The notes under the pieces were generated by a model. It made no database searches. It had not been told where the DNA came from and was given only the letters and a program-made list of their open reading frames with translations. Below are positions 15,311 to 22,496 of a DNA stretch of 27,696 nt, in pieces. Position 1 is the stretch's first letter, and each line of letters begins with the position of its first letter. Location of the stretch: NCBI GenBank assembly GCA_964355045.1, contig CAYHCM010000037.1, positions 1 through 27,696 of the forward strand, in the 5' to 3' direction. This DNA comes from JABWCE01 sp964355045 (GTDB lineage: Bacteria > Bacteroidota > Bacteroidia > NS11-12g > UBA9320). The translations under genes were made by a program, and so were the position numbers.

Positions 15311-16453
15311 ATGATATCATTTGAACCGACCGAAAGTCAAACCCTGATTAGAAATACAGTAAGAGATTTTGCTGAAAAAAATATAAGACCTTACCTGATG
15401 GAATGGGATGAAAGCCAAACTTTACCTATTGACTTATTGAGAAAAATGGGCAAACTTGGTATCATGGGTATTTTGATACCGGAAGAATATGGAGGCTCCG
15501 GATTGGGTTATTATGAATATGTAGTGGCTATTGAAGAATTGGCCAAAGTTTGCGGCTCCATTGGTTTGAGCGTGGCAGCTCATAATTCATTGTGCTCGGG
15601 GCATATCATGTATTTTGGAAGCCATGAACAAAAAAAGAAATGGTTGCCTAAATTGGCTTCATGCCAATGGTTGGGAGCCTGGGGATTAACCGAAGCAAAT
15701 ACCGGAAGCGATTCATTGCGCATGCAATGCGTAGCCAAAAAGGATGGCAACGATTGGATACTAAATGGGTCAAAAAACTGGATAACTCATGGAATATCTA
15801 GTGATGTGGCCGTAGTATTGGCACGAACGGGAGAACCATTGGATTCAAAAGGAATCACTGCTTTTGTGGTAGAAAGGGGAACTTCGGGTTTTAGAGGAGG
15901 AAAAAAAGAAAATAAATTGGGAATGCGGGCCAGTGAAACTTCAGAAATGATTTTTGAAGATTGCCGGGTACATGAAGAAAATGTATTGGGCAATGTAGGT
16001 GAAGGGTTTATTCAGGCAATGAAAGTATTGGATGGCGGCCGAATTTCCATCGCATCATTGGCATTGGGAATAGCTAAAGGAGCTTACGAAGCCGCTTTAA
16101 AATATTCAAAAGAAAGAGAACAATTTGGCCAACCCATATGCAATTTTCAGGGCATAAGTTTTAAGTTAGCTGATATGGCTACAAAAATTGAGGCCTCCGA
16201 ATTATTAATTTATCAGGCTGCCTATCTTAAAAATAATCATAAACCGGTGACCAAAGAATCGGCTATGGCCAAGTATTATGCTTCCGAAGCTGCAGTTGCC
16301 TGTTCAATAGATGCTGTTCAAATATTTGGCGGATATGGCTATACCAAAGATTTCCCGGTTGAAAAGTTTTATAGGGATAGCAAGCTTTGCACGATTGGTG
16401 AAGGAACAAGCGAGATTCAGAAGCTTGTGATTGCGAGGTCGGTGTTGAAGTAG
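15311..16453 (+). CDS. Acyl-CoA dehydrogenase
   Basis: 380 aa, full length. It should oxidise acyl-CoA to 2-enoyl-CoA with FAD, in beta-oxidation or branched-chain amino acid breakdown. Visible blocks are the N-terminal helical domain (about 1-115), GAWGLTEANTGSDS (123-136), GSKNWITHG (155-163), the C-terminal helical domain with EREQFGQPI, and AVQIFGGYGYTKDFPVEKFYRD. In the terminal IGEGTSEIQ, E364 occupies the position of the short-chain type catalytic glutamate. Chain-length preference cannot be read. A canonical promoter lies just upstream and a 58-aa ORF follows after 34 bp. Confidence 0.96.
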   Translation: MISFEPTESQTLIRNTVRDFAEKNIRPYLMEWDESQTLPIDLLRKMGKLGIMGILIPEEYGGSGLGYYEYVVAIEELAKVCGSIGLSVAAHNSLCSGHIMYFGSHEQKKKWLPKLASCQWLGAWGLTEANTGSDSLRMQCVAKKDGNDWILNGSKNWITHGISSDVAVVLARTGEPLDSKGITAFVVERGTSGFRGGKKENKLGMRASETSEMIFEDCRVHEENVLGNVGEGFIQAMKVLDGGRISIASLALGIAKGAYEAALKYSKEREQFGQPICNFQGISFKLADMATKIEASELLIYQAAYLKNNHKPVTKESAMAKYYASEAAVACSIDAVQIFGGYGYTKDFPVEKFYRDSKLCTIGEGTSEIQKLVIARSVLK

Positions 16454-16487
16454 CATTGTATAATATTAAAAAATAGGGGATAGGCAT

Positions 16488-16664
16488 ATGGCACTCAAAA
16501 AATTAAACAACTCTAAAATTCCAATAATTCCTTTTGATAAAAGATTGGAAGTTTTAAGAATGAAAGTTTTAGCTCCTAAAAAACTTGCCCTTGCTAAAGA
16601 AATAATTGCCCGGGTTGGTATTCCTAAAACAATCAAATCTGTAACGAATACGCAATCAAAGTAA
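16488..16664 (+). CDS. Small basic protein of unknown function (58 aa)
   Basis: 58 aa starting MALKKLNNSKIPIIPFDKRL, lysine-rich, with a predicted helix around VLAPKKLALAKEIIARVG. Upstream aggggataggcat offers a purine-rich ribosome-binding site, uncommon in this AT-rich sequence, and supports the start. It lies 34 bp after the acyl-CoA dehydrogenase stop on the same strand and could be carried on the same transcript. No homologue is known to me, so it may be lineage-specific or spurious. Confidence 0.5.
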   Translation: MALKKLNNSKIPIIPFDKRLEVLRMKVLAPKKLALAKEIIARVGIPKTIKSVTNTQSK

Positions 16665-16676
16665 TTTACTCAAATC

Positions 16677-16720
16677 ATAAATCTAAAATCTAAAATCGTA
16701 AATCTAAAATCGTAAATCCT
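16677..16720. repeat. Short tandem intergenic repeat aaatctaaaatcgt
   Basis: Several copies of (a)aatctaaaatcgt(a) lie between the 58-aa ORF and the end of the RqcH-like gene, reaching into its last codons. The same words occur at 12861-12890 and, shorter, at 11475-11498, so this is a dispersed simple repeat of the genome's intergenic space. Confidence 0.6.
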
Positions 16721-18269
16721 TAGGCTCCACCAATATCCCCGTTTCCCGTTCCACAATTACCTGCCCCGGAGGCGAGCCTTTGGGTTTCCTCACAAATTTG
16801 CGAAGCGTATAAATTACTGAAGCCAGTTTATTGCTTTTGGCTTTGGAATACCAGGCCGCTAGTGAAGCTACTTGTTCTATTACCGGTGCCGGAATAGGTT
16901 TTGAAGATGGGTTTTTAATTACAACATGCGAACCGCTTACATCTTTGGCATGAAACCACAGATCATTTTTTGAAGCATATTTAGAAATCAACTCATCATT
17001 GGCTTTTGAATTTTTCCCAACCAAAATATCATAGTCACCAATTTTATAGGCGCGGTAGGGAAGGGTAAATGACTTTTCCTTATCTCCTGAATCCAATCCA
17101 TTGCCTTTGGATTTATTCAAATGATTATTGGATTTATCCAACACTTTTAATTTTTTTGAATCATCTGCTTCTTTTAATTTTTCAATTTGAAGTTCCAACT
17201 TTTTAATTTGATGGAATACGGCCTCCAGCGATTTTTGTTTAAACTCAACTTCCTTTACCTGATTTTTGGCCTTTTGATAAAATAAGGCGGCATTTTGTTG
17301 AGGGGTAATTTCAGCTTTAATTTTTAAAACGGTTTTGGCATTATTATAAAAATCGAAAACTTCCACTTGAGCAGTACCTATATGAATGCTGTGCAAATTG
17401 GCCATTATCAAATTTCCGATTTCTGAATAGGAACGCTTATGTTTTATAGCTTCTAAACTTTTTTGCAAATCCAAAAACAACTTATTTTTATTATGTAATT
17501 GCTTTTCCAAATTCGAAAGCTGGCTTTGTTTTTTATTTTTAAACGATTCGGCACCTATAAATAATCGGGTAAAATCATTAAAAGCATCCATAATTTTAGG
17601 ATATTTTCCAATTGCATCTGAATCCGGAAAACCCGATAGTTGAAACAAATCATTGGTCTTTTTTAAAATACTAACTTGATTTTGCAAATACTGATTATTA
17701 AATTTATCAAAGGTTTTTTCCCTATTCTCCGAAACAAAGTATCCTGAATTTTCAAGGTAACTCAGGGCTTCTATTCCAAACCATCTATGCGCTTTTTCAA
17801 AATCCTGCCAATTATGAAATGCATGATTTATCACAGAACCACTATTGGCATATATTGAGAATGGAGTTTGTAAATCTTTCTGAAAGTTTATACAAAATAT
17901 ATCCGAAGGATTTTTGTCAAACAAAATAACATTTGAAAATTTGCCAAATAATTTAAAAACGATGCGTTGGTTATTTGATAACAAAATATCAAAACTCCTG
18001 CTGTTTGGATGAGCATTTACCGAAACGACAACCTGAGAATGAGCAACCGAAAACTGAGCCATTCTATTTTTAGTCGGAAAAAATTCTACGCCCGGAAATT
18101 GAAAGAATGCCTGTCCCTGAAAAAATTGAATTTTAAACCCTTTTTTATCACTGAACACAAAATATAAATCCGTTTTTGATGTGCTGAAAATATCTTTGAG
18201 AGTGCTTTGCGCCAGCCAGTCATTAAGCTCTGTGGCTAATCGTTCAATGGTAAAAGCATCGGGAAACAT
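16704..18269 (-). CDS. NFACT / RqcH-like ribosome quality control protein
   Basis: 521 aa. The NFACT N-terminal region (about 1-225), a charged coiled-coil middle (about 245-375) and the NFACT-R domain (about 405-521, with NDLWFHAKDVSGSHVVIKNP and KGSPPGQVIV) are in the family order. RqcH binds obstructed 50S subunits with peptidyl-tRNA and adds alanine tails. In Bacillus RqcH an Asp-Arg pair (D97-R98) is needed for tailing; the corresponding stretch here reads HPNSRSFDILLS (87-98), with Ser-Arg, so the Asp seems absent. It is also somewhat short, around 50 residues below firmicute members. The start lies 3 bp after the map stop, so the two genes are co-transcribed. Confidence 0.87.
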   Translation of the reverse strand: MFPDAFTIERLATELNDWLAQSTLKDIFSTSKTDLYFVFSDKKGFKIQFFQGQAFFQFPGVEFFPTKNRMAQFSVAHSQVVVSVNAHPNSRSFDILLSNNQRIVFKLFGKFSNVILFDKNPSDIFCINFQKDLQTPFSIYANSGSVINHAFHNWQDFEKAHRWFGIEALSYLENSGYFVSENREKTFDKFNNQYLQNQVSILKKTNDLFQLSGFPDSDAIGKYPKIMDAFNDFTRLFIGAESFKNKKQSQLSNLEKQLHNKNKLFLDLQKSLEAIKHKRSYSEIGNLIMANLHSIHIGTAQVEVFDFYNNAKTVLKIKAEITPQQNAALFYQKAKNQVKEVEFKQKSLEAVFHQIKKLELQIEKLKEADDSKKLKVLDKSNNHLNKSKGNGLDSGDKEKSFTLPYRAYKIGDYDILVGKNSKANDELISKYASKNDLWFHAKDVSGSHVVIKNPSSKPIPAPVIEQVASLAAWYSKAKSNKLASVIYTLRKFVRKPKGSPPGQVIVERETGILVEPKDLRF

Positions 18270-18272
18270 GGT

Positions 18273-19037
18273 TTAAAATTCACCATAAACATCTGTAAGA
18301 AGCTCACAACCGTAAGGCGTTATAAGAACGGTATGTTCAAATTGTGCCGATAGTTTTCCGTCAATTGTTCGCGCTGTCCAGCCGTCTCGCTTATCCACTT
18401 TAGTTCGGGCCTTGCCTTGATTAATCATAGGTTCAACGGTAAAAATCATACCTTCACGCATCCGTTTTCCACTGTTTTTTTCGGCTTTATGGCATACTTC
18501 CGGTTCTTCGTGAAAAGCTACTCCCACACCATGCCCGCAAAATTCATATACCACGCTGTAACCTTTGCTTACAGCAAACTTATTTATTTCATACCCTATA
18601 TTTCCAAACCTGTTACCCGGATAACATTCACTAATTCCTATCCTTAAACATTCTTTGGTTATATCAATTATTTTTTGGGCATCTTCACTAATTTTGCCAA
18701 TGGTGTACATTTTACAGGTGTCGCCATAATACCCTTTCAAAACAGGAGTAACATCAACGTTTAATATATCGCCGTTTTCTAATTCATAATCATTGGGAAC
18801 GCCATGGCAAACAACATCATTAACAGAAGTACATATAGATTTTGGAAACTTATTATAGTTGAGGGTAGCCGATTTAGCCCCATGTAATGTAAAAAATTCC
18901 TGGGCTTTTTGATTTATAAAATCAGTGGTAACACCTGCTACCACAAACTCTTCCAAATATTTTAATGTGTCAGCAGCCAAACGGCAACTTTTACGTATTC
19001 CTTCTATTTGTTCTTTGCTCTTAATGCGGATGCTCAT
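18273..19037 (-). CDS. map: Type I methionine aminopeptidase
   Basis: 254 aa, the usual size. It removes the initiator methionine from nascent proteins. All five metal ligands are visible: D95 (LNVDVTP), D106 (GYYGDTCK), H169 (FCGHGVG), E202 (TVEPMI) and E234 (QFEHTVLI), together with substrate-site H78 (CHGVPND) and H176. First gene of a tight pair with the RqcH-like gene (3-bp gap), joining two ribosome-exit activities. No secY or infA neighbour is present, unlike the common ribosomal-operon location. Confidence 0.97.
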   Translation of the reverse strand: MSIRIKSKEQIEGIRKSCRLAADTLKYLEEFVVAGVTTDFINQKAQEFFTLHGAKSATLNYNKFPKSICTSVNDVVCHGVPNDYELENGDILNVDVTPVLKGYYGDTCKMYTIGKISEDAQKIIDITKECLRIGISECYPGNRFGNIGYEINKFAVSKGYSVVYEFCGHGVGVAFHEEPEVCHKAEKNSGKRMREGMIFTVEPMINQGKARTKVDKRDGWTARTIDGKLSAQFEHTVLITPYGCELLTDVYGEF

Positions 19038-19175
19038 TTAATAGGGATGCGAATTTTAAAGTTGGCAAAAATACTATTTATATAAATAAGAAGGGTTAGC
19101 GATTGATTTACAATTTTAAAAAATTAACAAATTACCCAATAATATTCTTAATATTGCTATCATAATATTATTAAT

Positions 19176-21032
19176 ATGAAAAAAACATTACTCAACCTAA
19201 TCGTTATCCACTTATTTTTATTAACCGGCTTATTCAATGATTCAGCGAATGGGCAAGTTACCAATTCCGAAAGTTTTGACGGTATAAATTTTTTACCCGC
19301 CGGGTGGTCATCGGTAGGTACTTCCACATTATGGAGCAGGAGAATAGTTGGAACTTTTCCTACATGTAACAATCACAGCGGAGCAGGGATGGCACGATTT
19401 GCAGCCCGCGGTGTAGCCGCCAAAACTACCCAAACCATAGCATCTCCGGTTTTTGACCTCACCTACCGGGGAGCCAATACTCCCAAAGTAAGTCTTTGGC
19501 TTTACCGCGACAACGGTTCAACAATGGGCGACAGTTTATCACTCTATGTAAACACATCGGCGTCATTAACATCGGCGGTTTGGATAGGCACAATAGCCCG
19601 TTATTCAAAATTAAAGATGCCCGATACAGTAGCGGCTAACGGCTGGTATCAATATACATTCAATGTGCCGGCTTCATTTAGCTCATCCACAAACTATATT
19701 TTATTTAAAGGCATAAGCGAAGCCGGTTACAATATTCATATAGATGATGTAGCATGGGATGAATACCCAAAACTTTGTACAGGAACTCCAACCCCCGGCA
19801 CCATTACAGCTACTAATTCTATATTTTGTGCCGGAACCGGAATTACCCAATTAACATTAAATGGCCAAACTACAGGATTTGCAGGTTTGCTATTTCAATG
19901 GAAATGGAGCACTTCGGCTACAGGACCTTTTACCAATTTTGGCACAAACGTTACTTCCATTTCTACCGGAAATATAACAACAACCCGCTATTACAAATGT
20001 GTGGCAACGTGCTCTTATTCGTCCAAATCAGATTCTACACCTGTTAAAAGTATTGTGGTAAATGCTAATGCCTATCCTCTGATTAACGTTATTCCATCCA
20101 CAGCCAATTATTGCCAGGGAAGTTCTGTTCCCGCAGCTTTAAAAGCTACAAGTAATACTGCCAAAACATTTTTATGGTCACCGGCTACCGGCCTAAACCG
20201 TACGGATATAAGCGATGTACTGGCTTCGCCGGCTATCACTACGGTTTATACAGTTATCGGAACCGATTCCATAGGTTGCTCATCATCGGTTAATGTAACC
20301 GTTACACTTAGGCAATCACCTAATGTTACCCTTACAGCCACCGATTCAATTATGTGTAATGGTGATTCGGTAAGGCTTACAGCTACCGCCGGCGGAGCGG
20401 GAAATACTTTTTTATGGGTACCAACGGGAGAAACAACAAATATTATATTTGCCAATCCAACTCTGAAAACACTTTATTCGGTTACCGTAAAAAACACGTT
20501 TGGCTGTGCGACTACGGTATCCAAAAATTTATTTGTAATTCAAAAACCGATAGCAAAATTTGGCTATAAAATTACAGGACATAAGGTTAATTTTTATGAT
20601 TCATCAACGAATGCAACAAGCTTGGAATGGGATTTCGGCGATGGAAATGGAAGTAAAACAAAAAATCCTGTTTACATATTTGTGAATGACGGAAATTATT
20701 CTGTTAAACTTATTATAAACAATGCACCTTGCAAATCGGATACGCTTATTAAAACGATTAAGATTACTTCAACAGGAATAAAGGAGGCCTACGTTAGTAA
20801 TGGTATATCTATTTATCCTAACCCTGTAAAAAACCTGGTAAAAATTTCAATTAGGGAAAATTCAAATTCAGGATTGGTAATTTATACTATTCTTGGCGAA
20901 AAAGTGTATTCAAAAACCATTGCCGGAAATTTGGAAACACTTGATATAACTGAGTTGTCAAGCGGTATTTACAATTTGGTTATACTTAATAAGGGGGTGG
21001 TTAGTAATTTCAGATTGGTGAAGGTGGAATAG
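19176..21032 (+). CDS. Secreted adhesin-like protein with PKD domain and type A T9SS sorting domain
   Basis: 618 aa. A signal peptide (about 1-27, ending ANGQV) precedes a choice-of-anchor/cleaved-adhesin-like jelly-roll domain (about 28-195: SESFDGINFLPAGW ... YNIHIDDVAWDEYP), Ig-like modules with paired cysteines (about 200-440), a PKD domain (EWDFGDGNGSKTKNPVYIF, about 485-505) and a type A CTD (about 540-618: ISIYPNPVKNLVKISI ... LSSGIYNLVILNKG). It should be exported by Sec and then by the type IX system and anchored at the surface. The last 13 codons plus following bases are duplicated imperfectly at 21963-22010, beyond the HigBA genes. Confidence 0.88.
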   Translation: MKKTLLNLIVIHLFLLTGLFNDSANGQVTNSESFDGINFLPAGWSSVGTSTLWSRRIVGTFPTCNNHSGAGMARFAARGVAAKTTQTIASPVFDLTYRGANTPKVSLWLYRDNGSTMGDSLSLYVNTSASLTSAVWIGTIARYSKLKMPDTVAANGWYQYTFNVPASFSSSTNYILFKGISEAGYNIHIDDVAWDEYPKLCTGTPTPGTITATNSIFCAGTGITQLTLNGQTTGFAGLLFQWKWSTSATGPFTNFGTNVTSISTGNITTTRYYKCVATCSYSSKSDSTPVKSIVVNANAYPLINVIPSTANYCQGSSVPAALKATSNTAKTFLWSPATGLNRTDISDVLASPAITTVYTVIGTDSIGCSSSVNVTVTLRQSPNVTLTATDSIMCNGDSVRLTATAGGAGNTFLWVPTGETTNIIFANPTLKTLYSVTVKNTFGCATTVSKNLFVIQKPIAKFGYKITGHKVNFYDSSTNATSLEWDFGDGNGSKTKNPVYIFVNDGNYSVKLIINNAPCKSDTLIKTIKITSTGIKEAYVSNGISIYPNPVKNLVKISIRENSNSGLVIYTILGEKVYSKTIAGNLETLDITELSSGIYNLVILNKGVVSNFRLVKVE

Positions 21033-21041
21033 GAAATCATT
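20994..21041. repeat. Copy 1 of the direct repeat flanking HigBA (3' end of the T9SS gene)
   Basis: The 48 bp covering the end of the CTD gene and nine bases past its stop match 21963-22010 at 42 of 48 positions. Over the last 29 positions (20+9 bases around the stop) only one differs. Confidence 0.7.
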
Positions 21042-21225
21042 CACTTTGATAATGTCACTCAGTTAACATCGGCTGGAAAATATTATTTGAGAATCATGGA
21101 TTATAACTAAACATTATTAATGTGTAATAAGCTAACATGGGCTTTATTTACAATTAGGAAATATAAGATTGCTGAATAGAAATAATAAATATATTTCTCA
21201 AAAAAAATATGGCAAATTGAAAAAG

Positions 21226-21240
21226 TTACCGCCACGGTAA
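21226..21240 (+). promoter_or_regulatory. Palindromic operator candidate of higBA
   Basis: ttaccg-cca-cggtaa is a perfect 6+6 inverted repeat placed 16 bp upstream of the -7 box TATATTTG (21257-21264), that is, over the -33 region. HigA-type antitoxins commonly repress their own operon through such palindromes. Assignment is by position and symmetry. Confidence 0.55.
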
Positions 21241-21256
21241 TTATTGAAATAATATT

Positions 21257-21264
21257 TATATTTG
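21257..21264 (+). promoter_or_regulatory. -7 box of the higBA operon
   Basis: TATATTTG fits TAnnTTTG exactly and lies 4 bp before the higB ATG, so the message would be nearly leaderless. The -33 position is taken up by the palindrome described above. Confidence 0.5.
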
Positions 21265-21268
21265 CACT

Positions 21269-21568
21269 ATGAGAATTATTGCATTTAGGACGTTAAGAGA
21301 ATTTTGGGAGAAACCAGAATATTTTGATTCCGAATTCGCATTAAGGACATGGTACTATGAAGCGAAAAGTTCAGATTGGACTTCTCCTGATGATATAAAG
21401 TCTAAATATTTAAACGCAAGCATAATTGGAAATAATAGGATTGTTTTTAATATAAAAGGAAACAAGTATCGTTTGATAGTTTCCGTTGATTATGATTTTC
21501 AGATTATTTTTATACGATTTATTGGGACGCATAAGGAATACGATAAAATTACCGCAAAAAATATATAA
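21269..21568 (+). CDS. higB: HigB-family mRNA interferase toxin
   Basis: 99 aa. MRIIAFRTLREFWEKPEYFDSEFALRTWYYEAKSSDWTSPDDIK, then IVFNIKGNKYRLIVSVDYDFQIIFIRFIGTHKEYDKI, matches the HigB_toxin family throughout (the N-F-x-I-x-G-N-x-Y-R-L and F-I-G-T-H-x-x-Y-D blocks are diagnostic). HigB toxins cut mRNA on the ribosome. It precedes its antitoxin by 4 bp; toxin-first order is the rule for hig loci. It is the first gene in the accessory region with palindrome-separated units, and is flanked by a duplicated T9SS gene end. Confidence 0.92.
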   Translation: MRIIAFRTLREFWEKPEYFDSEFALRTWYYEAKSSDWTSPDDIKSKYLNASIIGNNRIVFNIKGNKYRLIVSVDYDFQIIFIRFIGTHKEYDKITAKNI

Positions 21569-21572
21569 TAAG

Positions 21573-21923
21573 ATGAATATAAATCCAATAAAAACAGAAC
21601 AAGATTATCAAGCCACTTTACAAAGAGTGGAACAACTATGGGGTTCAGCAAGAAATACTTTAGGAGGTGATGAATTGGATATATTGGCCACTCTAATTGA
21701 GGATTATGAAGAGAAGCACTTCCCAATTTTACCTCCGGACCCTGTGGAAGCAATTAAGTTTAGAATGGAACAGATGAATCTGTCAAAAACAGACGTGGCA
21801 AAATATTTTGGAAGTAAAAGCCGGGTAACAGAAGTATTGAATCATAAAAGATCATTATCATATAAAATGGCTAAATCTCTTTATAAGGGCTTAAAGATTC
21901 CTGCTGATTCATTGCTAATATAA
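21573..21923 (+). CDS. higA: HigA antitoxin, XRE-family helix-turn-helix protein
   Basis: 116 aa from the ATG at 21573, starting MNINPIKTEQDYQATLQRVE. The reading frame is open further upstream through higB (to 21486), but that extension overlaps the toxin gene in another frame and is not credible. The N-terminal half is acidic and helical (EELWGS-type region, LEDYEEKHFPILPPDPVEA), and the C-terminal half is an HTH (IKFRMEQMNLSKTDVAKYFG, then SRVTEVLNHKRSLSYKMAKSL). This is the standard HigA form in Bacteroidota. It neutralises HigB and should bind the palindrome at 21226-21240. Confidence 0.92.
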   Translation: MNINPIKTEQDYQATLQRVEQLWGSARNTLGGDELDILATLIEDYEEKHFPILPPDPVEAIKFRMEQMNLSKTDVAKYFGSKSRVTEVLNHKRSLSYKMAKSLYKGLKIPADSLLI

Positions 21924-21962
21924 AAATTATTTCTCCCAACCTATGAGTCAATAATGTTTCAG

Positions 21963-22010
21963 GGAGTTTTTATTAATTTTAGATTGGTGAAGGTGGATTA
22001 GGAAATCATT
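21963..22010 (+). pseudogene. Fragment of a T9SS type A CTD gene end (copy 2 of the direct repeat)
   Basis: Reading GVFINFRLVKVD then a TAG stop (21999-22001), this matches the final residues GVVSNFRLVKVE of the CTD protein at 19176-21032, and the likeness continues past the stop (ggaaatcatt). No start or upstream domain remains. The rest of the 573-bp gap 21924-22496 holds the GCGAAAC motifs, two hairpins and a core site described separately, and no credible gene. Confidence 0.6.
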
Positions 22011-22105
22011 TCAATTAAAACTAAAATCCATTAACCTCAGATGGAAAGAGTATGTAGTAAACTATAATAATCGGTAAAGCATTAAAACAACAGCGAGAAA
22101 TTCCA

Positions 22106-22349
22106 GCGTATAACCACCAAAGGATTCGATAAAATAGTAAACCCAATGGATGAATTGGATTTATAGAAATAAACCTTATTTTTGTTTTGTCAAAAAAATA
22201 TGCGAAACCTGAAAAAAAAATATGCGAAACTTGAGAATAATTCAAGATATAATGAAAACCCTTATTTGGTAAGGGTTACACGGTGTATTACAGTTTCGTC
22301 TAAAGGAGAAATAAGCGAAACCGGTTTCGCTAACTGAAATGTTATGGGC
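22106..22349. repeat. Cassette-boundary site 0 (right core clear, left core tentative)
   Basis: The right core gttatgggc (22341-22349) fits the GTTATNNGC pattern of the other sites and, with its flank, is complementary to the left core of site 1. A possible left core gcgtataac lies at 22106-22114, but the arms inside it do not pair convincingly. In between are a hairpin aaccctta/taagggtt (22257-22264 with 22270-22277) and a perfect 18-bp palindrome (22314-22331). Confidence 0.5.
22192..22331. repeat. GCGAAAC repeat cluster with perfect 18-bp palindrome
   Basis: Two 21-bp units ending in tatgcgaaac(c/t)tga (22192-22212 and 22214-22234) differ at one base and stand one base apart. agcgaaaccggtttcgct (22314-22331) is a perfect palindrome containing the same gcgaaacc word. 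A further gaaacttgagattaatttt (22444-22462) resembles 22226-22243. Possible operator set for the following gene, or the inner part of the boundary site. Confidence 0.6.
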
Positions 22350-22496
22350 AAGTTTTGAAAAAATCTCCTAAATTCAAGAACTCATTGCAACAAATCATTA
22401 AAAAGGATATTTCTGTCATATTCAATCTTAGAAAAAAATAAAATGAAACTTGAGATTAATTTTGAGTCTATCCTTTTATTACATAAAACTTGATTA

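Noticed and set aside
21061..21142. agttaacatcggc and agctaacatgggc as cores of a further cassette site before higB
   Set aside because: They are in direct, not inverted, orientation and no matching complementary core was found.
21486..21572. N-terminal extension of the higA frame
   Set aside because: It overlaps higB in another frame; the ATG at 21573, four bases after the higB stop, gives a normal HigA.
22021..22245. Minus-strand 74-codon frame between higA and the SBBP-repeat gene
   Set aside because: No recognisable domain, composition typical of AT-rich noncoding DNA, and it overlaps repeats and the tentative site 0.
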